A stretch of 5,871 nt of DNA. Origin: Patescibacteria group bacterium. Lineage in GTDB: Bacteria > Patescibacteriota > Saccharimonadia > Saccharimonadales > Saccharimonadaceae. Location: assembly GCA_030917245.1 (NCBI GenBank), contig JAUPVA010000043.1, positions 1 to 5,871 of the forward strand. The letters are read 5' to 3'. The translations under genes were made by a program, and so were the position numbers. Position 1 is the stretch's first letter, and each line of letters begins with the position of its first letter. The notes beneath the pieces were generated by a model. That model was not told the DNA's origin. It was given only the letters and a program-made list of their open reading frames with translations, and did no database searches. Shown here in pieces: positions 5,623 to 5,871 of the stretch.

Positions 5623-5871
5623 ACCGGTCTTGATACTGAGCGACTTCGACCGTACGCTGTTCGACACTGATCGGTTTTTTTTAGAGATTTGGCAACTAGC
5701 AGGGAAGATGTACGAAATTGATGACGCGCTGGAAGGATCACAAGCTCCCGGCTTCTATTCCATGTACGGCGATGCCTATGATTACCGTTTTTTTGAGCAC
5801 CTAAAGCATGCGGCAGGAAAACAGCTTTCAGTACCGCACTTTATAAACGAAGCTCGCAAGGCTTTTTCAGA
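5615..5871 (+). CDS. HAD-superfamily hydrolase, N-terminal part (3' truncated)
   Basis: The first 85 codons are present and the gene runs off the right edge. The start is TTG 5615, overlapping the yvcK-like stop codon by 8 bp, with GAGGAT upstream, so translation is probably coupled. HAD motif I is clear: L-I-L-S-D-F-D-R-T-L-F-D-T (6-18). Asp10 is the expected nucleophile and Asp12 the general acid/base, with Arg13 in place of the common Gly. The residues after it are rich in aromatics and helical, as in the cap domain of subclass I HADs such as phosphoglycolate phosphatase or beta-phosphoglucomutase relatives. Motifs II-IV lie outside the window, so substrate and exact class cannot be given. 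Its position after a glycosidase and a YvcK-like gene suggests a sugar-phosphate or nucleotide phosphatase, by context only. Confidence 0.8.
   Translation, partial: MPKPVLILSDFDRTLFDTDRFFLEIWQLAGKMYEIDDALEGSQAPGFYSMYGDAYDYRFFEHLKHAAGKQLSVPHFINEARKAFS

Noticed and set aside
1..5871. Alternative genetic code with UGA recoded, as in some CPR bacteria
   Set aside because: TGA ends the helicase at a sensible point, and no gene needs readthrough of TGA.

Overview
The window looks like a compact bacterial chromosome segment, most likely from a Patescibacteria/CPR lineage such as Saccharibacteria. That assignment is inferred from gene content and style: tight packing, a lone type IV pilin-like gene, a PIF1-like helicase with a C-terminal DNA-binding tail, and promoters almost touching start codons. 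No rRNA or other marker is present to prove it. The standard code fits, because TGA ends the helicase gene and no in-frame TGA is needed elsewhere.

Left part (1-1777): the window opens with the last 35 codons of a cupredoxin-like protein. A short intergenic stretch with an extended -10 promoter follows. Next is a 324-residue protein that resembles the DUF4868/KwaB family (KwaB is one half of the Kiwa anti-phage system), with no KwaA beside it. It converges on a type IV pilin/pseudopilin gene on the minus strand. Their stop codons are 3 bp apart and lie within an inverted repeat.

Middle (1778-3355): the pilin gene and a PIF1/RecD2-type superfamily 1 helicase gene diverge from a 72-bp region in which their predicted promoters overlap. 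The helicase carries all main SF1B motifs and a C-terminal helix-turn-helix-like segment.

Right part (3356-5871): a probable plus-strand operon has its own TATAAT box. It encodes a family 1 beta-glycosidase with both catalytic glutamates, a YvcK/CofD-like protein (a UDP-sugar-binding regulator of central carbon and cell wall metabolism in Firmicutes and Actinobacteria), and the start of a HAD-superfamily hydrolase. The genes are separated by 1 bp and then overlap by 8 bp, so translational coupling is likely. Together they suggest sugar release and sugar-phosphate handling.

No tRNA, rRNA, CRISPR array, insertion sequence or long repeat was seen. The most interesting points are the solitary KwaB-like protein, two predicted nearly leaderless transcripts, and the shared pilin/helicase promoter region.
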